Shown one piece after another: positions 8,614-18,393 of a stretch of DNA of 64,000 nt. Location: the NCBI GenBank assembly GCA_965219035.1, contig CBDCMR010000002.1, positions 124,001 to 188,000 of the forward strand. The letters run 5' to 3'. Every line of letters begins with the position of its first letter. Positions within the stretch are counted from its first letter, which is position 1. The stretch is from CBDCKN01 sp965219035. Its GTDB lineage: Bacteria; Gemmatimonadota; Gemmatimonadetes; Longimicrobiales; Gaopeijiaceae. The notes below the pieces were generated by a model. That model was given only the letters and a program-made list of their open reading frames with translations, did no database searches and was not told the DNA's origin. Both the position numbers and the translations under genes were made by a program.

Positions 8614-9728
8614 AGGCCAAGCGCATCCTGGTCGCCATGTCGGGTGGCGTCGATTCGTCCGTGGCGGCGGCCTTGCTGGTTCAGGCCGGTCACGAGGTTG
8701 TGGGCGCCACCATGAAGACATTCTGCTACTCCGATAGTGATGCCCCGTCCAAGACGTGCTGCGGCTTGGATGGCATCGCAGACGCTCGCCGTGTCGCCGA
8801 CACTCTGGGTATGCCCCACTACGTCTTCGACGTCGAGGAGGACTTCACCCGGGACGTGATCGACGACTTCGTCTCGGAGTACGCCCGGGGTCGCACGCCC
8901 AACCCCTGCGTTCGCTGCAACTCCAACACGAAGTTCCAGGACCTGATGGAGCGGGGGCGTGCGCTGGGTTGCGACGGCATCGCGTCGGGACACTACGTCC
9001 GGATCGAGCACCTGGCCTCGGGCGACTCCACCCTTCACCGTGGGATCGACCGCGGAAAGGATCAGGCGTACTTCCTGTGGGGACTTCCGAAGGAGATGCT
9101 CCCTCTACTCCACTTCCCCCTCGGGGAGCTCACCAAGCCCCGGGTGCGGGAGCTGGCGCGAGAGCTCGCCCTCACGACCGCGGACAAGCCCGAGTCCCAA
9201 GAGATCTGCTTCGTTCCCACGGGTGACTACAGGGATCTCTTGAGCACCCGACTCCGCTCGACGCACCCCGCGCTGGAGCCCGGCCTCCTGGTGACCTCGA
9301 GTGGCGAGGTCCTGGGCGGACACAGTGGCTATGCGAACTTCACCGTAGGGCAGCGCAAGGGTCTCGGTGGCGGGTTCGACGAGCCGCTTTACGTCATCGA
9401 AATCCGCGCAGACACCAGGGAGGTGGTCGTGGGCAGGCGTGAGGAGTGCCTCTCACCCGGCGTCGCGATAAGAGAGGTCAACTGGTTGGGCCCGCCTCCT
9501 CCCGAGGGTTCACGCATCCGCGTACAGATCAGGTATCGTGCTCCGGACGTTTCTGCCCTGGCTCTTTCCGTGGGGGAGAGCATGGTGCTCGCCTTCGACG
9601 AGCCTCAGCACGCCGTAACCCCCGGGCAGTCAGCGGTCTTTTTCGACGAGGAGCGGGTCCTTGGCGGCGGTCGCATCGCGCGGGCGATGAGGGGTGTGGA
9701 GCTGGAAGTCGGCGCACCGACGGGGTAG
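8610..9728 (+). CDS. mnmA: tRNA-specific 2-thiouridylase MnmA
   Basis: MnmA adenylates and thiolates U34 of Lys, Glu and Gln tRNAs. The 372-residue protein starts with an ATP-pyrophosphatase P-loop (MSGGVDSSVAAAL, about residues 10-22). The two catalytic cysteines are C100 in NPCVRCN and C200 in ESQEICFVP. A mid-protein RNA-binding region and a C-terminal beta barrel (about 275-370) follow. The start is fixed by the 4-bp overlap with the cysteine desulfurase. A tRNA-Gln(UUG), a natural substrate, is encoded at 41 kb in this window. Confidence 0.95.
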   Translation: MKAKRILVAMSGGVDSSVAAALLVQAGHEVVGATMKTFCYSDSDAPSKTCCGLDGIADARRVADTLGMPHYVFDVEEDFTRDVIDDFVSEYARGRTPNPCVRCNSNTKFQDLMERGRALGCDGIASGHYVRIEHLASGDSTLHRGIDRGKDQAYFLWGLPKEMLPLLHFPLGELTKPRVRELARELALTTADKPESQEICFVPTGDYRDLLSTRLRSTHPALEPGLLVTSSGEVLGGHSGYANFTVGQRKGLGGGFDEPLYVIEIRADTREVVVGRREECLSPGVAIREVNWLGPPPPEGSRIRVQIRYRAPDVSALALSVGESMVLAFDEPQHAVTPGQSAVFFDEERVLGGGRIARAMRGVELEVGAPTG

Positions 9729-9782
9729 CCGGCGATACCTCTCGATTCCACCCGTCGGTCGATAGCGGAGCGGAGCGCTCTT

Positions 9783-10904
9783 CTAGTGCTTCAGGCCCGA
9801 TGAGGACGCAAAGACCTCCATGGCCTGCTCCTGCTCTTCAGTGAGCTCCTCGGGAATATCCACCATCACCTCGACGTACTGATCGCCGACGCGCCCAGCC
9901 TTCTCCACGCCCTGTCCGCGAATACGGAACTTGGTCCCGCTCTGGGTACCGGGCGGGATGCGGAGATGGACCTTTTTCCCATCCACGGTCTTTACCGCCA
10001 TCTTCGATCCCAAGGTGGCCTGGGCCAGGTTGATCGGCACCGTCACATGGATGTCGAGCCCATCTCGCTGGAAGAAGTCGTCGGGCTTGACCTTGAAGGT
10101 GATCATGAGATCCCCAGGCTTTCCACCCTGGCTGCCTCGCTCTCCCTGGCCCGACGCCCGGATCTTCGATCCCGTCTCCACACCCTTCGGGACAGTGATC
10201 TGGATCCTGCGGTCCTGACGGACCGACCCGCTGCCGGCACACGACTTACAAGGCCTCTCGGGAATGCGGCCCCGCCCGAAACAAGCCGGACAAGGTCGGT
10301 TGACCGCAAAGCCACCCTGCCCGAACGAGATGGACCCGCTCCCGGAGCACTCGGTGCAACGCTCGGTCCCCGTCCCTGGTGAAGCTCCCGACCCACCACA
10401 GGTGGCGCACTCCTCCGTGATGGGAACTTCGACGGAGATCTTTCCGCCGTGGACGGCGGTTTTGAAGGAGATCTCCACCACGTACTCGACGTTCTGTCCT
10501 TTTCTCGGTCCCTTCGGCTTGGGCGAATCAGGCCCCTTCGACCCGCGATCGAATATCGAGCTGAAGATATCCCCGAGACCCCCAAAGCCCTGGAGATCCT
10601 CGAAGGAAAAGCCACCCCCCGGCTGAGTCTCGGAACCACTTCCCCTGGGTGCCGCCCGTCCCCTGCCGAAGCCGAAGCTCGACAGTCGCCGCATGTTGTC
10701 GTACTGCTTGCGCTTCTCCGGATCGGACAACACGCCGTAGGCCTCTCCGACCTCCTTGAAGCGCTCGGCTGACTTGGCATCCCCCGGATTCGCGTCGGGA
10801 TGGTACTTCTTGGCGAGCCTACGGTACGTTTTCTTGATCTCGTCCTGACTCGCTTTGTCCGAGACCCCGAGGGTCTTGTAGAAGTCCTTGGTCGCAGTCG
10901 ACAC
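9783..10904 (-). CDS. dnaJ: Chaperone protein DnaJ
   Basis: This is a class I Hsp40 co-chaperone of DnaK, 373 residues from a GTG start with GGAG 7 bp upstream. The J domain (about 1-70) carries HPD at 35-37. A Gly/Phe-rich linker follows (about 75-140), containing FGFGRG and GGFSF. The zinc domain has four CxxCxGxG repeats: CATCGGSG, CTECSGSG, CPACFGRG and CKSCAGSG. The C-terminal substrate-binding domains are complete. It follows grpE by about 21 bp, so the two are one operon. No dnaK or hrcA is in the window. Confidence 0.95.
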   Translation of the reverse strand: MSTATKDFYKTLGVSDKASQDEIKKTYRRLAKKYHPDANPGDAKSAERFKEVGEAYGVLSDPEKRKQYDNMRRLSSFGFGRGRAAPRGSGSETQPGGGFSFEDLQGFGGLGDIFSSIFDRGSKGPDSPKPKGPRKGQNVEYVVEISFKTAVHGGKISVEVPITEECATCGGSGASPGTGTERCTECSGSGSISFGQGGFAVNRPCPACFGRGRIPERPCKSCAGSGSVRQDRRIQITVPKGVETGSKIRASGQGERGSQGGKPGDLMITFKVKPDDFFQRDGLDIHVTVPINLAQATLGSKMAVKTVDGKKVHLRIPPGTQSGTKFRIRGQGVEKAGRVGDQYVEVMVDIPEELTEEQEQAMEVFASSSGLKH

Positions 10905-10925
10905 GAATTCTCCGCTCTCCTGGGG

Positions 10926-11564
10926 CTACTCGTGCTTGTAGACGCTGACCCTAGCGGGACGCACCAAGTGGCCCTTGAAGAGGTACCCCTTCTGGAATAC
11001 GTCCTGGACCCTATGATCGTCGCTCGGCGACTCGGTCGGGACGGTGACCATAGCTTCCATGCTGTTGGGATCGAACTCCTCACCGATGGGTTCGAGCACC
11101 TCTACCCCAGCAAGCTCCAGAGCCTGCCGGAACTTCCGCTCGACCAGGTCCACTCCCTCGACGAGGGCTTCTACGGTGGCGGATTCCGGCTGCCATGCCC
11201 CCACGCGCTGAAGATCGTCCAGGCCATCCAGAAAATTGCGAAGGAGGTCGGCCTGGCCCCTCGCCCACGCCTCCGCGAGCTCTGTTTCCGCCCTCCGGCG
11301 GTAGTTGGTGAATTCGGCCGCAAGACGCAGATGGCGATCGTTCAGGGCGGTCAGCTCGGCCTGCATGTGATCCAGGTCCCGGGCCAGCTCCTCTTCGGCC
11401 TCCTGCTCCTCCAAGGCCTCGGGCGAGACCTGGCCCTCGGGTGCCGAACCGTCCGTCGGGCCCGCATCCACGCCGACCGCATCGCCCTCGCTGGAATCTA
11501 CGGAGCCTTCGGCCGCGTCCGGCTCAGCCATCTCTTCAGGATTCTCGGCTACGTTTTCGCTCAT
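10926..11564 (-). CDS. grpE: Nucleotide exchange factor GrpE
   Basis: GrpE releases ADP from DnaK. From the ATG at 11564 the protein has 212 residues. There is a long acidic, disordered N-terminus (about 1-70), a coiled-coil helix with FTNYRRRAETELAEA, and the beta-wing domain with GEEFDPNSMEAM and VFQKGYLFKGHLVRPARVSV. An in-frame TTG at 11591 has a better Shine-Dalgarno (GAGGAA, 6 bp) and would add 9 residues, so the exact start is uncertain. It is directly upstream of dnaJ. I see no CIRCE inverted repeat upstream. Confidence 0.92.
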   Translation of the reverse strand: MSENVAENPEEMAEPDAAEGSVDSSEGDAVGVDAGPTDGSAPEGQVSPEALEEQEAEEELARDLDHMQAELTALNDRHLRLAAEFTNYRRRAETELAEAWARGQADLLRNFLDGLDDLQRVGAWQPESATVEALVEGVDLVERKFRQALELAGVEVLEPIGEEFDPNSMEAMVTVPTESPSDDHRVQDVFQKGYLFKGHLVRPARVSVYKHE

Positions 11565-11672
11565 TTTCGTCTCGCTGGTGGGTCCGATCAACCACGCTTC
11601 CTCTTACGTGTTGGTGAATTTACTTCTTCTGAGACCAAGTGGGAGGCCCCTGCGGTCGCACACGCCGCTCGG

Positions 11673-12530
11673 TCACGACTCGCCGGCCAAGGGGAAGTTG
11701 GTGTCGAGCCAGGTGCCCACCAGGGCGAAGACGTCCTCTCTCTCCGGTTCATTGTGAGGCTCGTGTCGAAGCCCCTCGAGCCGGCAGGTCTCGATTCCCG
11801 ACCCTGAGGCACGCTGCACGAAGCGTAGGGCCGTCTCCGGATCCACTACCTGGTCCGCTTCGGGGACGAGGAAGAGGACTGGCCCCCCGACACCTTCCGG
11901 ATCGGCCAACGCCCGCTTCTGGGCATCGACGACCGCCCAGTAGAGACGGGGCGTGACGAACTGGTGCACCATAGCATCGTCGAGGTAGGCCCGCTGGCGC
12001 TCGGGGTCGCGCATCAGCGCTTCCGGAGAGAGCCGCACGGGCATCCGAACCGACGGCGCGATCCTGTTCAGTACCTTGCTCGGGGCGACCTTCCACCAAG
12101 GAACCTTCATCTTCGTCGCCAGCCATGGGGCGGAGACTACCGCTCCCGAAACGGAGCCGGAGCGTGTCTGCAGGTAACGGAGCACGACGAGCCCCCCCAT
12201 GGATTGTCCCCAGAGGATCACCGGAGCACCCGGAGGAGCCTCCATACCGACCTTCCCGAGTACGACCTCCAGGTCGGCGAGGAACTCGTCGAAGCGGGAG
12301 ACGAACGCCGGCCGGCCTCCTGATCGCCCGTGTCCCCTCTGGTCATAGGCCACCACACGGAAGCCGACTCCGATCAGGAACTCCGCCACCAGGTCGTAGC
12401 GCCCACTGTGCTCTCCATAGCCGTGAATCAGCACCACGACGCCTCGGGAGGCTGACGTGGGCTGCCAACAGCTCCAGTGGAGAGGAACCCCGTCGGGTGC
12501 CTCAAGCACTCCCTCCTCCAAAGGCTTCAA
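11673..12530 (-). CDS. Alpha/beta hydrolase, monoacylglycerol lipase-like
   Basis: This serine hydrolase of the alpha/beta fold, 285 residues, shows the lysophospholipase/monoglyceride lipase pattern. The oxyanion segment is LIHGYGEHSGRYD, the nucleophile elbow is GQSMGG, the acid is in PEADQVVD and the catalytic His is near LRHEPHNEPER. The TTG start overlaps the cinA TGA (TTGA), so translation is coupled to cinA. No signal peptide is visible, so it is probably cytoplasmic. The substrate is not certain. Confidence 0.85.
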   Translation of the reverse strand: MKPLEEGVLEAPDGVPLHWSCWQPTSASRGVVVLIHGYGEHSGRYDLVAEFLIGVGFRVVAYDQRGHGRSGGRPAFVSRFDEFLADLEVVLGKVGMEAPPGAPVILWGQSMGGLVVLRYLQTRSGSVSGAVVSAPWLATKMKVPWWKVAPSKVLNRIAPSVRMPVRLSPEALMRDPERQRAYLDDAMVHQFVTPRLYWAVVDAQKRALADPEGVGGPVLFLVPEADQVVDPETALRFVQRASGSGIETCRLEGLRHEPHNEPEREDVFALVGTWLDTNFPLAGES

Positions 12531-13795
12531 GTCTCGCCACTCACCTTCTTAAAGAGCAGATCGAGCGCCGCCTGTGTCGCCCGTTCCCGGATGGCTTCTC
12601 GATCGCCAGGGAAGACCCTGTGGGAGGCCACCACCCGCCCCTGGTACCAGATTCCGTACCATACCGTCCCCACCGGTTTCTCTTCCGTGCCTCCCTCGGG
12701 CCCCGCGATGCCGGTGATCCCGATGCCGACGTCGGCGGCCAGACGCTCCGCCACTCCCCGGGCCATGCCCTCCACCACGGCCTGGGACACAGCGCCCTCT
12801 GCCTCCAGGACGGACCCTTCCACGCCCAGGATCTCGGCCTTGATCTCGTCGGCATAAGCGATGATCCCACCGCGGAAGTAGGCGGACGATCCCGGGCGGT
12901 CCGTGATCCGCTTCGCCAAGAGGCCACCGGTGCAACTCTCGGCCACCGCCAGGGACAACCCACGCCGGACGAGCTCCGCCGCCAACGCCTCCACGAGGTC
13001 CCCGCTCTCTGCATCGAATCGGTATGCCGCCAGGACCGGCCTCAAGACGCTCTCGGCCCCGTCCAGGCGCTCCCCTGCCTCTTCCGGGGCGCCTGCCGTG
13101 GAGATCCGTATCGACACGCCCCCCAGATACGGGAGAGAGGCGAGCGTCACCCCGTCGGGCAGCTCCGGGAGGACGGCGTCCACCCGCTCGCCCAGCGCCG
13201 ACTCGGAGATTCCGGTCGTGTGGAAGGTCCGATGGACCAGGGGGGTCAAACGCGGCCCGAAGTGGTCACGAACGCGGTCCTCGATCTCCAACTCGTACAT
13301 CTCGTATACCTCGCGAGGGACGCCTGGCGCAAGCACGATCACCCGACCCTCGCGGTCGATCCAGAGGCCTGGCGCGCTGCCGCGCGTATTCGGAATTACC
13401 AGGGCACCGCGGGGGACTTGCGCCTGAACGGCGTTGCTCGGTGACAAGTCGCCGAAGCCCATGGCTCGGAACCGGTCCCGCAGCTCCTCGAGCACACCCT
13501 GATCCAACTGGAGGTCCAGTCCGAAGAGATCGGCTACGGCCGTTCTCGTGAGATCGTCGGCCGTCGGGCCGAGACCCCCAGTGACCAGAACCAACTCCGC
13601 CAGCCGGACTCCCTCGGATACCGCGCTCTTGATGGAGTTCGGATCGTCACCCACGACCCAGCGCTTCGTAACCGGAATGCCCAGAGAGGCCAGCCGCTTG
13701 CTGAGCCATGAACCGTTGGTCTCGACCGTCTCGCCGGAGAGCAGCTCATCGCCGACAGTGACGACCACCGCGTGTACCCCTTCACCCGCACTCAC
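12527..13795 (-). CDS. cinA: CinA: MoaB-like domain plus NMN deamidase domain
   Basis: The 422-residue two-domain protein has an N-terminal COG1058/MoCF domain (TVGDELLSGETVETNGSW and TGGLGPTADDLTR). Its C-terminal PncC domain (AESCTGGLLAKRITDRPG and GITGIAGPEGGT) deamidates nicotinamide mononucleotide in pyridine nucleotide salvage. The length is normal. The start is GTG at 13795. It lies 6 bp after pgsA; pgsA-cinA pairing is common in bacteria, often followed by recA, which here is 40 kb away. Confidence 0.93.
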   Translation of the reverse strand: MSAGEGVHAVVVTVGDELLSGETVETNGSWLSKRLASLGIPVTKRWVVGDDPNSIKSAVSEGVRLAELVLVTGGLGPTADDLTRTAVADLFGLDLQLDQGVLEELRDRFRAMGFGDLSPSNAVQAQVPRGALVIPNTRGSAPGLWIDREGRVIVLAPGVPREVYEMYELEIEDRVRDHFGPRLTPLVHRTFHTTGISESALGERVDAVLPELPDGVTLASLPYLGGVSIRISTAGAPEEAGERLDGAESVLRPVLAAYRFDAESGDLVEALAAELVRRGLSLAVAESCTGGLLAKRITDRPGSSAYFRGGIIAYADEIKAEILGVEGSVLEAEGAVSQAVVEGMARGVAERLAADVGIGITGIAGPEGGTEEKPVGTVWYGIWYQGRVVASHRVFPGDREAIRERATQAALDLLFKKVSGET

Positions 13796-13801
13796 ACCGA
13801 G

Positions 13802-14443
13802 TCAGTCACGCACGCCGATCAGCGCACGATAGCTCCACAGGTAGTCGAACATGGAGTACACGGTGAGAATCAGCGCCAAGCCAAGGGTCACACCGATCCA
13901 CGCCGCATGAAGCTGCAGCCACGCTCCCCAAGGAAGGCCACCCCATCCCCAGGCATCCGCACTCTCCCGGAGCGGATACCACAGAAGCAGACCCCCGGAA
14001 AAGAGACTCTGGATGAACGCCTTGTACTTGCCCGATTGGCCCGCGGCGATGACCACATCCCGGCGCGCCGCCCACTGACGAAAGACGGTGACCAGCAGCT
14101 CGCGACCGAAGATTACGATCATGACCCACATGGGAAGCATGCCCCACCCGGGGATCAGCCACTCGTCTCCCCCACGGTGAGATATAATGTAGAAGGGGAT
14201 GAACGTGGAAAGGAGAAGCAGCTTGTCCGCCAACGGGTCGAGGAGCTTGCCGACGTCCGTGATCCACCCGTGCTTGCGCGCCAGGTAGCCGTCCCAGAGA
14301 TCGGAGAGTCCTGCCACCACGAAGAGCACAAAGGCGACGAAGCGTGCGCTTACGGACGGGGTCAGTGCCAGGACAAAGATGGCAGGGCAAGCCAAGATCC
14401 GCCCGATGGTGATCAGGTTGGGGAGGTTGCGGCTCCCGTCCAT
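13802..14443 (-). CDS. pgsA: CDP-diacylglycerol-glycerol-3-phosphate 3-phosphatidyltransferase
   Basis: This integral membrane enzyme of phosphatidylglycerol synthesis has 213 residues. The CDP-alcohol phosphatidyltransferase signature DG(x)2AR(x)8G(x)3D(x)3D is visible as DLWDGYLARKHGW followed by DVGKLLDPLADK. About five to six hydrophobic helices are predicted by eye. The N-terminus (NLPNLITIGRIL) is typical of PgsA. It sits between mglA (8 bp upstream) and cinA (6 bp downstream). Confidence 0.9.
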   Translation of the reverse strand: MDGSRNLPNLITIGRILACPAIFVLALTPSVSARFVAFVLFVVAGLSDLWDGYLARKHGWITDVGKLLDPLADKLLLLSTFIPFYIISHRGGDEWLIPGWGMLPMWVMIVIFGRELLVTVFRQWAARRDVVIAAGQSGKYKAFIQSLFSGGLLLWYPLRESADAWGWGGLPWGAWLQLHAAWIGVTLGLALILTVYSMFDYLWSYRALIGVRD

Positions 14444-14450
14444 GGTCGCC

Positions 14451-15029
<579 letters not shown>

Positions 15030-15216
15030 GATCGGCTACACTCGTTTCCGGCAGTATGAGTGGGTCAATCCCGCCAAACGGTCCCCCGCGATCTCAGCCC
15101 CTGCAGGTGGAGCAAGTTGGGATTCAGCGTCGTCTACGACGGCGACGAAGATGAGACATTCGTCCCTGGCGGTAAAGGGCCGCGTAAAGGTCGGACAACC
15201 AGACAAGATGGGCAAC

Positions 15217-15519
15217 CTACCCGGCCGGCAGGACGCCGCGCATGGCGTCCTCCTCCATGCGTCCGATGATCGCCTGCGTACGACGGCGAAGCATGCCTCT
15301 GGCTTCCCACGCTACGAAGTCCTTCAGGAGGTTGATGTGGTCTACGGAGGCCTCGGCTTTCGCGATATAGCCGAGGGCGGCCAGGCGTCGCAGGAAAGAC
15401 CGACTGAACAGATCCCTACTGTGCCGATGGATCTGATCTCGGACCACCAGCGCGGCTACGGCCCCCGCCGCTGCGGCAACCACGACTGCGAACCCGGCAT
15501 TTCGAAGCCGTTTGTCCAT
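15217..15519 (-). CDS. Small single-pass membrane protein, function unknown
   Basis: A 100-residue protein with a basic N-terminus (MDKRLRNAG), one hydrophobic helix of Ala and Val (about 9-27), and a charged helical remainder with many Arg. It starts 3 bp after recR, which supports real translation. About 190 bp without a gene separates it from mglA. I do not recognise the family. Confidence 0.6.
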   Translation of the reverse strand: MDKRLRNAGFAVVVAAAAGAVAALVVRDQIHRHSRDLFSRSFLRRLAALGYIAKAEASVDHINLLKDFVAWEARGMLRRRTQAIIGRMEEDAMRGVLPAG

Positions 15520-15522
15520 CCC

Positions 15523-16116
15523 CTACATCTCCCGTCGACCGGTCAGGGCCTCTACGATGGTCGAACCGTCCACGTATTCGAGGTCACTCCCCACCGGAAT
15601 GCCCCTCGCCAGGCGCGTCACGCGAGGACCCATGGACCGGACCAGACCGTCCAGGTACACGGCCGTGGCCTCACCCTCGACGCTCGAATTGGTGGCTAAG
15701 ATCACCTCCTCGACCGCGCCTCCGGACTCCCGAATGCGGACCAGAAGGGGATCCACGGACAGTTCCTCCGGTCCGATCCCGTCCAGGGGTGAGAGACGGC
15801 CTCCCAGCACGTGATAGAGGCCTCTATACTCTCCCGCTCGCTCGATGGCTTCAACCTCGAACGCTTCTTCCACCACGCAGATCACCGTCCCATCGCGCCT
15901 CGGATCACTACAGATCTCGCACCGCTCCGTTTCACTGAAGTTTCCACAGGCTACGCAGGGCCGAATCCGCTCGGCGACATCTCGAATCGCCGCAGCGAAC
16001 CTGATCGCCTCTTCGCGGGGCCGTTTCATTAGATAGTACACGAGGCGCTGCGCTGTCTTCGGACCGACGCCCGGAAGCCGCGAGAACTCGGAGGTAAGCT
16101 GCTGAATGACCGACAC
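15523..16116 (-). CDS. recR: Recombination mediator RecR
   Basis: RecR works with RecF and RecO to load RecA at gaps. The 197-residue protein starts at GTG 16116 (VSVIQQLTSEFSRLPGVG); the longer open frame upstream overlaps ybaB and is not real. It shows the helix-hairpin-helix LPGVGPKTAQRLVYY and the zinc finger CVACGNFSETERCEIC. The Toprim domain has VVEEAFEVEAIERAGEYRG and the C-terminal Walker-B-like region. ybaB and dnaX precede it in the usual order. Confidence 0.93.
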   Translation of the reverse strand: MSVIQQLTSEFSRLPGVGPKTAQRLVYYLMKRPREEAIRFAAAIRDVAERIRPCVACGNFSETERCEICSDPRRDGTVICVVEEAFEVEAIERAGEYRGLYHVLGGRLSPLDGIGPEELSVDPLLVRIRESGGAVEEVILATNSSVEGEATAVYLDGLVRSMGPRVTRLARGIPVGSDLEYVDGSTIVEALTGRREM

Positions 16117-16168
16117 TAAGAACCGGCAGTTCCGTGTGGGAGAGGTGGGCGAACCGCGAGCACCACCG

Positions 16169-16486
16169 TTAGAACAGGCCCGGAAGCTGGATCGGCATAC
16201 CACCCGCCGCCTTCCGCATCTCTTCTTCGTACTGGCTCTGAGCCTTGCCCTGCGCCTCGGTAACGGCCGCCAGCACCAGATCCTCGAGCATCTCGACGTC
16301 GTCGCGGTCGACAACCGTGGGGTCGATGACGATTCTCGATACGGTACCCTTCCCGTCGACCGTGGCGGTGACCATTCCTCCACCGGCCGAGGCGGAGATT
16401 TCCCGGGCGGACAGCTCTTCTTGGAGCTTTGTCATGCGCGCCTGGAGCTTCTGGCCCATCTGCATGAGCTGTTGGAGATTCGCCAT
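16169..16486 (-). CDS. ybaB: YbaB/EbfC nucleoid-associated protein
   Basis: This small DNA-binding protein of the YbaB/EbfC family has 105 residues from ATG 16486, with AAGGA 7 bp upstream. A TTG two codons earlier is less likely. Typical features are a coiled-coil N-terminus (QQLMQMGQKLQARMTKLQEE), a central beta region with VTATVDGKGTVSRIVIDP, and a C-terminal helix. It lies between dnaX and recR, the conserved position. Confidence 0.92.
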   Translation of the reverse strand: MANLQQLMQMGQKLQARMTKLQEELSAREISASAGGGMVTATVDGKGTVSRIVIDPTVVDRDDVEMLEDLVLAAVTEAQGKAQSQYEEEMRKAAGGMPIQLPGLF

Positions 16487-16517
16487 CGTCAAGTCCTTGG
16501 TTTACAACACGTTGCAA

Positions 16518-18338
16518 TTAATCCAGCAACTCCAAGTCGAGTTCTTCTACCGCGTGCTGGAGAAGCGGTTCCCGCTGGATCAGCTCTCGCAGCCGGTCGC
16601 TACGTAACGTCTCGGGCGTGATTCGCTCCAACTTCTCCGACGACGCCTCACTCGTGGCCCGAACGACAATCTCCGGTCGTTCGCCCATGAGGATTTCGAG
16701 GGCATTCTGAATCGTCCTCAGTGCCATCTGTTCCTTCAAGCGCTCAAGCCCCGGCCCATCCGGAAGCTCGACCACCAGGGCCCCATCCTCACCGAGCCCC
16801 ACAACGGCCGCCCGCAGGAAGAGCCTCATTCCACGAGGGATCCCCGTCCCTTCGTCCATGAGACGGGCCCAAGCCTCGGTGGCGCTCGCTACGACCGAAG
16901 CAGACCCACCGCCTTCCCCCGTCTCCGAGCCCTCGTCGGTCTCGGGCGAGACCTCGAGATCGAAAGCGTTTTCGGCCTTGGGAGCGGGCACCTGTATGTC
17001 AGTGGCCTTCTCTAGCGTGACTTCTCCACCTCCCCTGGGGGCCCCCTCGGTCGGGACGCTTTCGACATTCCTCCTCGCCGGCACCGCGGGCCCCTGGCCC
17101 ACCGTCTCACCGGCCAAATCGGGCTCCGAGCTTCCCGACGAGCGCGCACCCCCGCCATCCGGAGCTCCTGAAGGCGGGTCGGCGGGTGGTGACGCCCCGC
17201 CGAGACTCGTCAGCAGCTCCTCGAGCGTCACGGTGCGATCTACGTAGCTGAGCCGGAGAAGGAGCATCTCGAGGAGAATCTGCGGGTTCGCGCTGCGCCT
17301 GAGGCTTCCGGAGCTCTCGAGCTCCGAAGCCAGTGAGAGCATTCGCATGATATCCGCGGGCTGGAACAGCTTGAGGCGGGCCATGAATGCCTTCCGGATC
17401 TCCCCGTCCAGCTCCGGTGGGTCTCCACCGAGGGAGAGTCGGAGAAGCGACCTCAGCACATCCACGAGACCATGGTAGAACTCCACGAGATCGTAGCCTT
17501 CGTCGAGGAGTCGCTCCACGAAGGCGAAGACCTCGCCGCGCTGCCGGCTGGCCAGGATGTCCATGAACTCCAGATAACGCTCGCTCTCCACCAGGCCGAG
17601 CACCCGCCTCACGGACTCCTGGGTGATCTCCCCACCGGTCAATGCGATGACCTGGTCCAAGAGCGAGAGGGCGTCTCGCATCCCCCCGTCAGCCTTATGG
17701 GCTATCGTCCGAAGCGCATCGTCGGGCGCTGCGGATCCTTCACCCTCGATCACAACCGCGAGGCGTGACATGATGTCAGCAACGCCAATACGCCGGAAGT
17801 CGAAGCGCTGACAACGCGAAAGGATGGGTGCGGCGGTCTGCTGGATCTTCTGCGGCTCGGTCGTGGCGAAGACGAAGATCACCCGGGGCGGCGGCTCCTC
17901 GACGATCTTCAGGAGCGCGTTCCACGCCTCCCGCGTGAGCATGTGCGCCTCGTCCACGATGTAGACTTTGTGCCGTCCCTCCTGTGACGGGGCGTACATG
18001 GCCCTTTCACGCAGCTGACGCGCGTCGTCCACACCCCGGTTGGATGCGGCATCGATCTCGACCACATCGAGGGCCGTCTGCCCACCCCAGATCCTGGAGC
18101 AGCTCTCACACTCGCCACAGGGCTCACCCGAGTCGTCGCGCCGGGCACAGTTGAGGGCCATAGCGAGGACGCGAGCGAGAGTGGTCTTACCCACCCCACG
18201 AGGACCACAGAAGAGATAGGCGTGTCCGACTCGACCCCCCGCCACAGCGCGACACAGGGTCTCAGAGACGTGCTCTTGAGTCGCCACCTCGGCGAATCGC
18301 CGCGGGCGATACTTTCGGGCCAGGGCTGTGTGGGACAC
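16518..18338 (-). CDS. dnaX: DNA polymerase III subunit gamma/tau
   Basis: DnaX is the clamp-loader ATPase. From GTG 18338 it has 606 residues and begins VSHTALARKYRPRRFAEV, the family N-terminus. Walker A is GPRGVGKTT (about 45-53). Four zinc-binding cysteines follow (CARRDDSGEPCGECESC), then Walker B DEAH and the SRC motif (LSRCQRFDFR). The region from about 370 on is Gly/Ser/Pro/Glu-rich linker followed by a C-terminal domain. The linker starts near position 17230. The earlier open frame (to 18446) runs into the SRP RNA gene and is rejected. I did not find an obvious A-rich frameshift site for a short gamma form. Confidence 0.94.
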   Translation of the reverse strand: MSHTALARKYRPRRFAEVATQEHVSETLCRAVAGGRVGHAYLFCGPRGVGKTTLARVLAMALNCARRDDSGEPCGECESCSRIWGGQTALDVVEIDAASNRGVDDARQLRERAMYAPSQEGRHKVYIVDEAHMLTREAWNALLKIVEEPPPRVIFVFATTEPQKIQQTAAPILSRCQRFDFRRIGVADIMSRLAVVIEGEGSAAPDDALRTIAHKADGGMRDALSLLDQVIALTGGEITQESVRRVLGLVESERYLEFMDILASRQRGEVFAFVERLLDEGYDLVEFYHGLVDVLRSLLRLSLGGDPPELDGEIRKAFMARLKLFQPADIMRMLSLASELESSGSLRRSANPQILLEMLLLRLSYVDRTVTLEELLTSLGGASPPADPPSGAPDGGGARSSGSSEPDLAGETVGQGPAVPARRNVESVPTEGAPRGGGEVTLEKATDIQVPAPKAENAFDLEVSPETDEGSETGEGGGSASVVASATEAWARLMDEGTGIPRGMRLFLRAAVVGLGEDGALVVELPDGPGLERLKEQMALRTIQNALEILMGERPEIVVRATSEASSEKLERITPETLRSDRLRELIQREPLLQHAVEELDLELLD

Positions 18339-18384
18339 GGACGTACGCTTCGAGAGCCGGCTGGTGCGGCGGAGAGCCACACTA

Positions 18385-18393
18385 GAAGAAAAA
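18385..18393 (-). terminator. ffs: T-tract terminating SRP RNA
   Basis: On the - strand the closing stem of the SRP RNA (CCTGGGGCA) is followed at once by TTTTTCTTC. The terminal stem and this T-tract can act as an intrinsic terminator, limiting readthrough into dnaX. Confidence 0.6.

Noticed and set aside
11565..11672. CIRCE heat-shock operator upstream of grpE-dnaJ
   Set aside because: The TTAGCACTC-N9-GAGTGCTAA pattern is not present, and no hrcA gene is in the window.
16117..16383. N-terminal extension of the recR frame
   Set aside because: It overlaps ybaB in another frame and has an Arg/Ser-rich composition typical of a shadow; RecR starts at GTG 16116.
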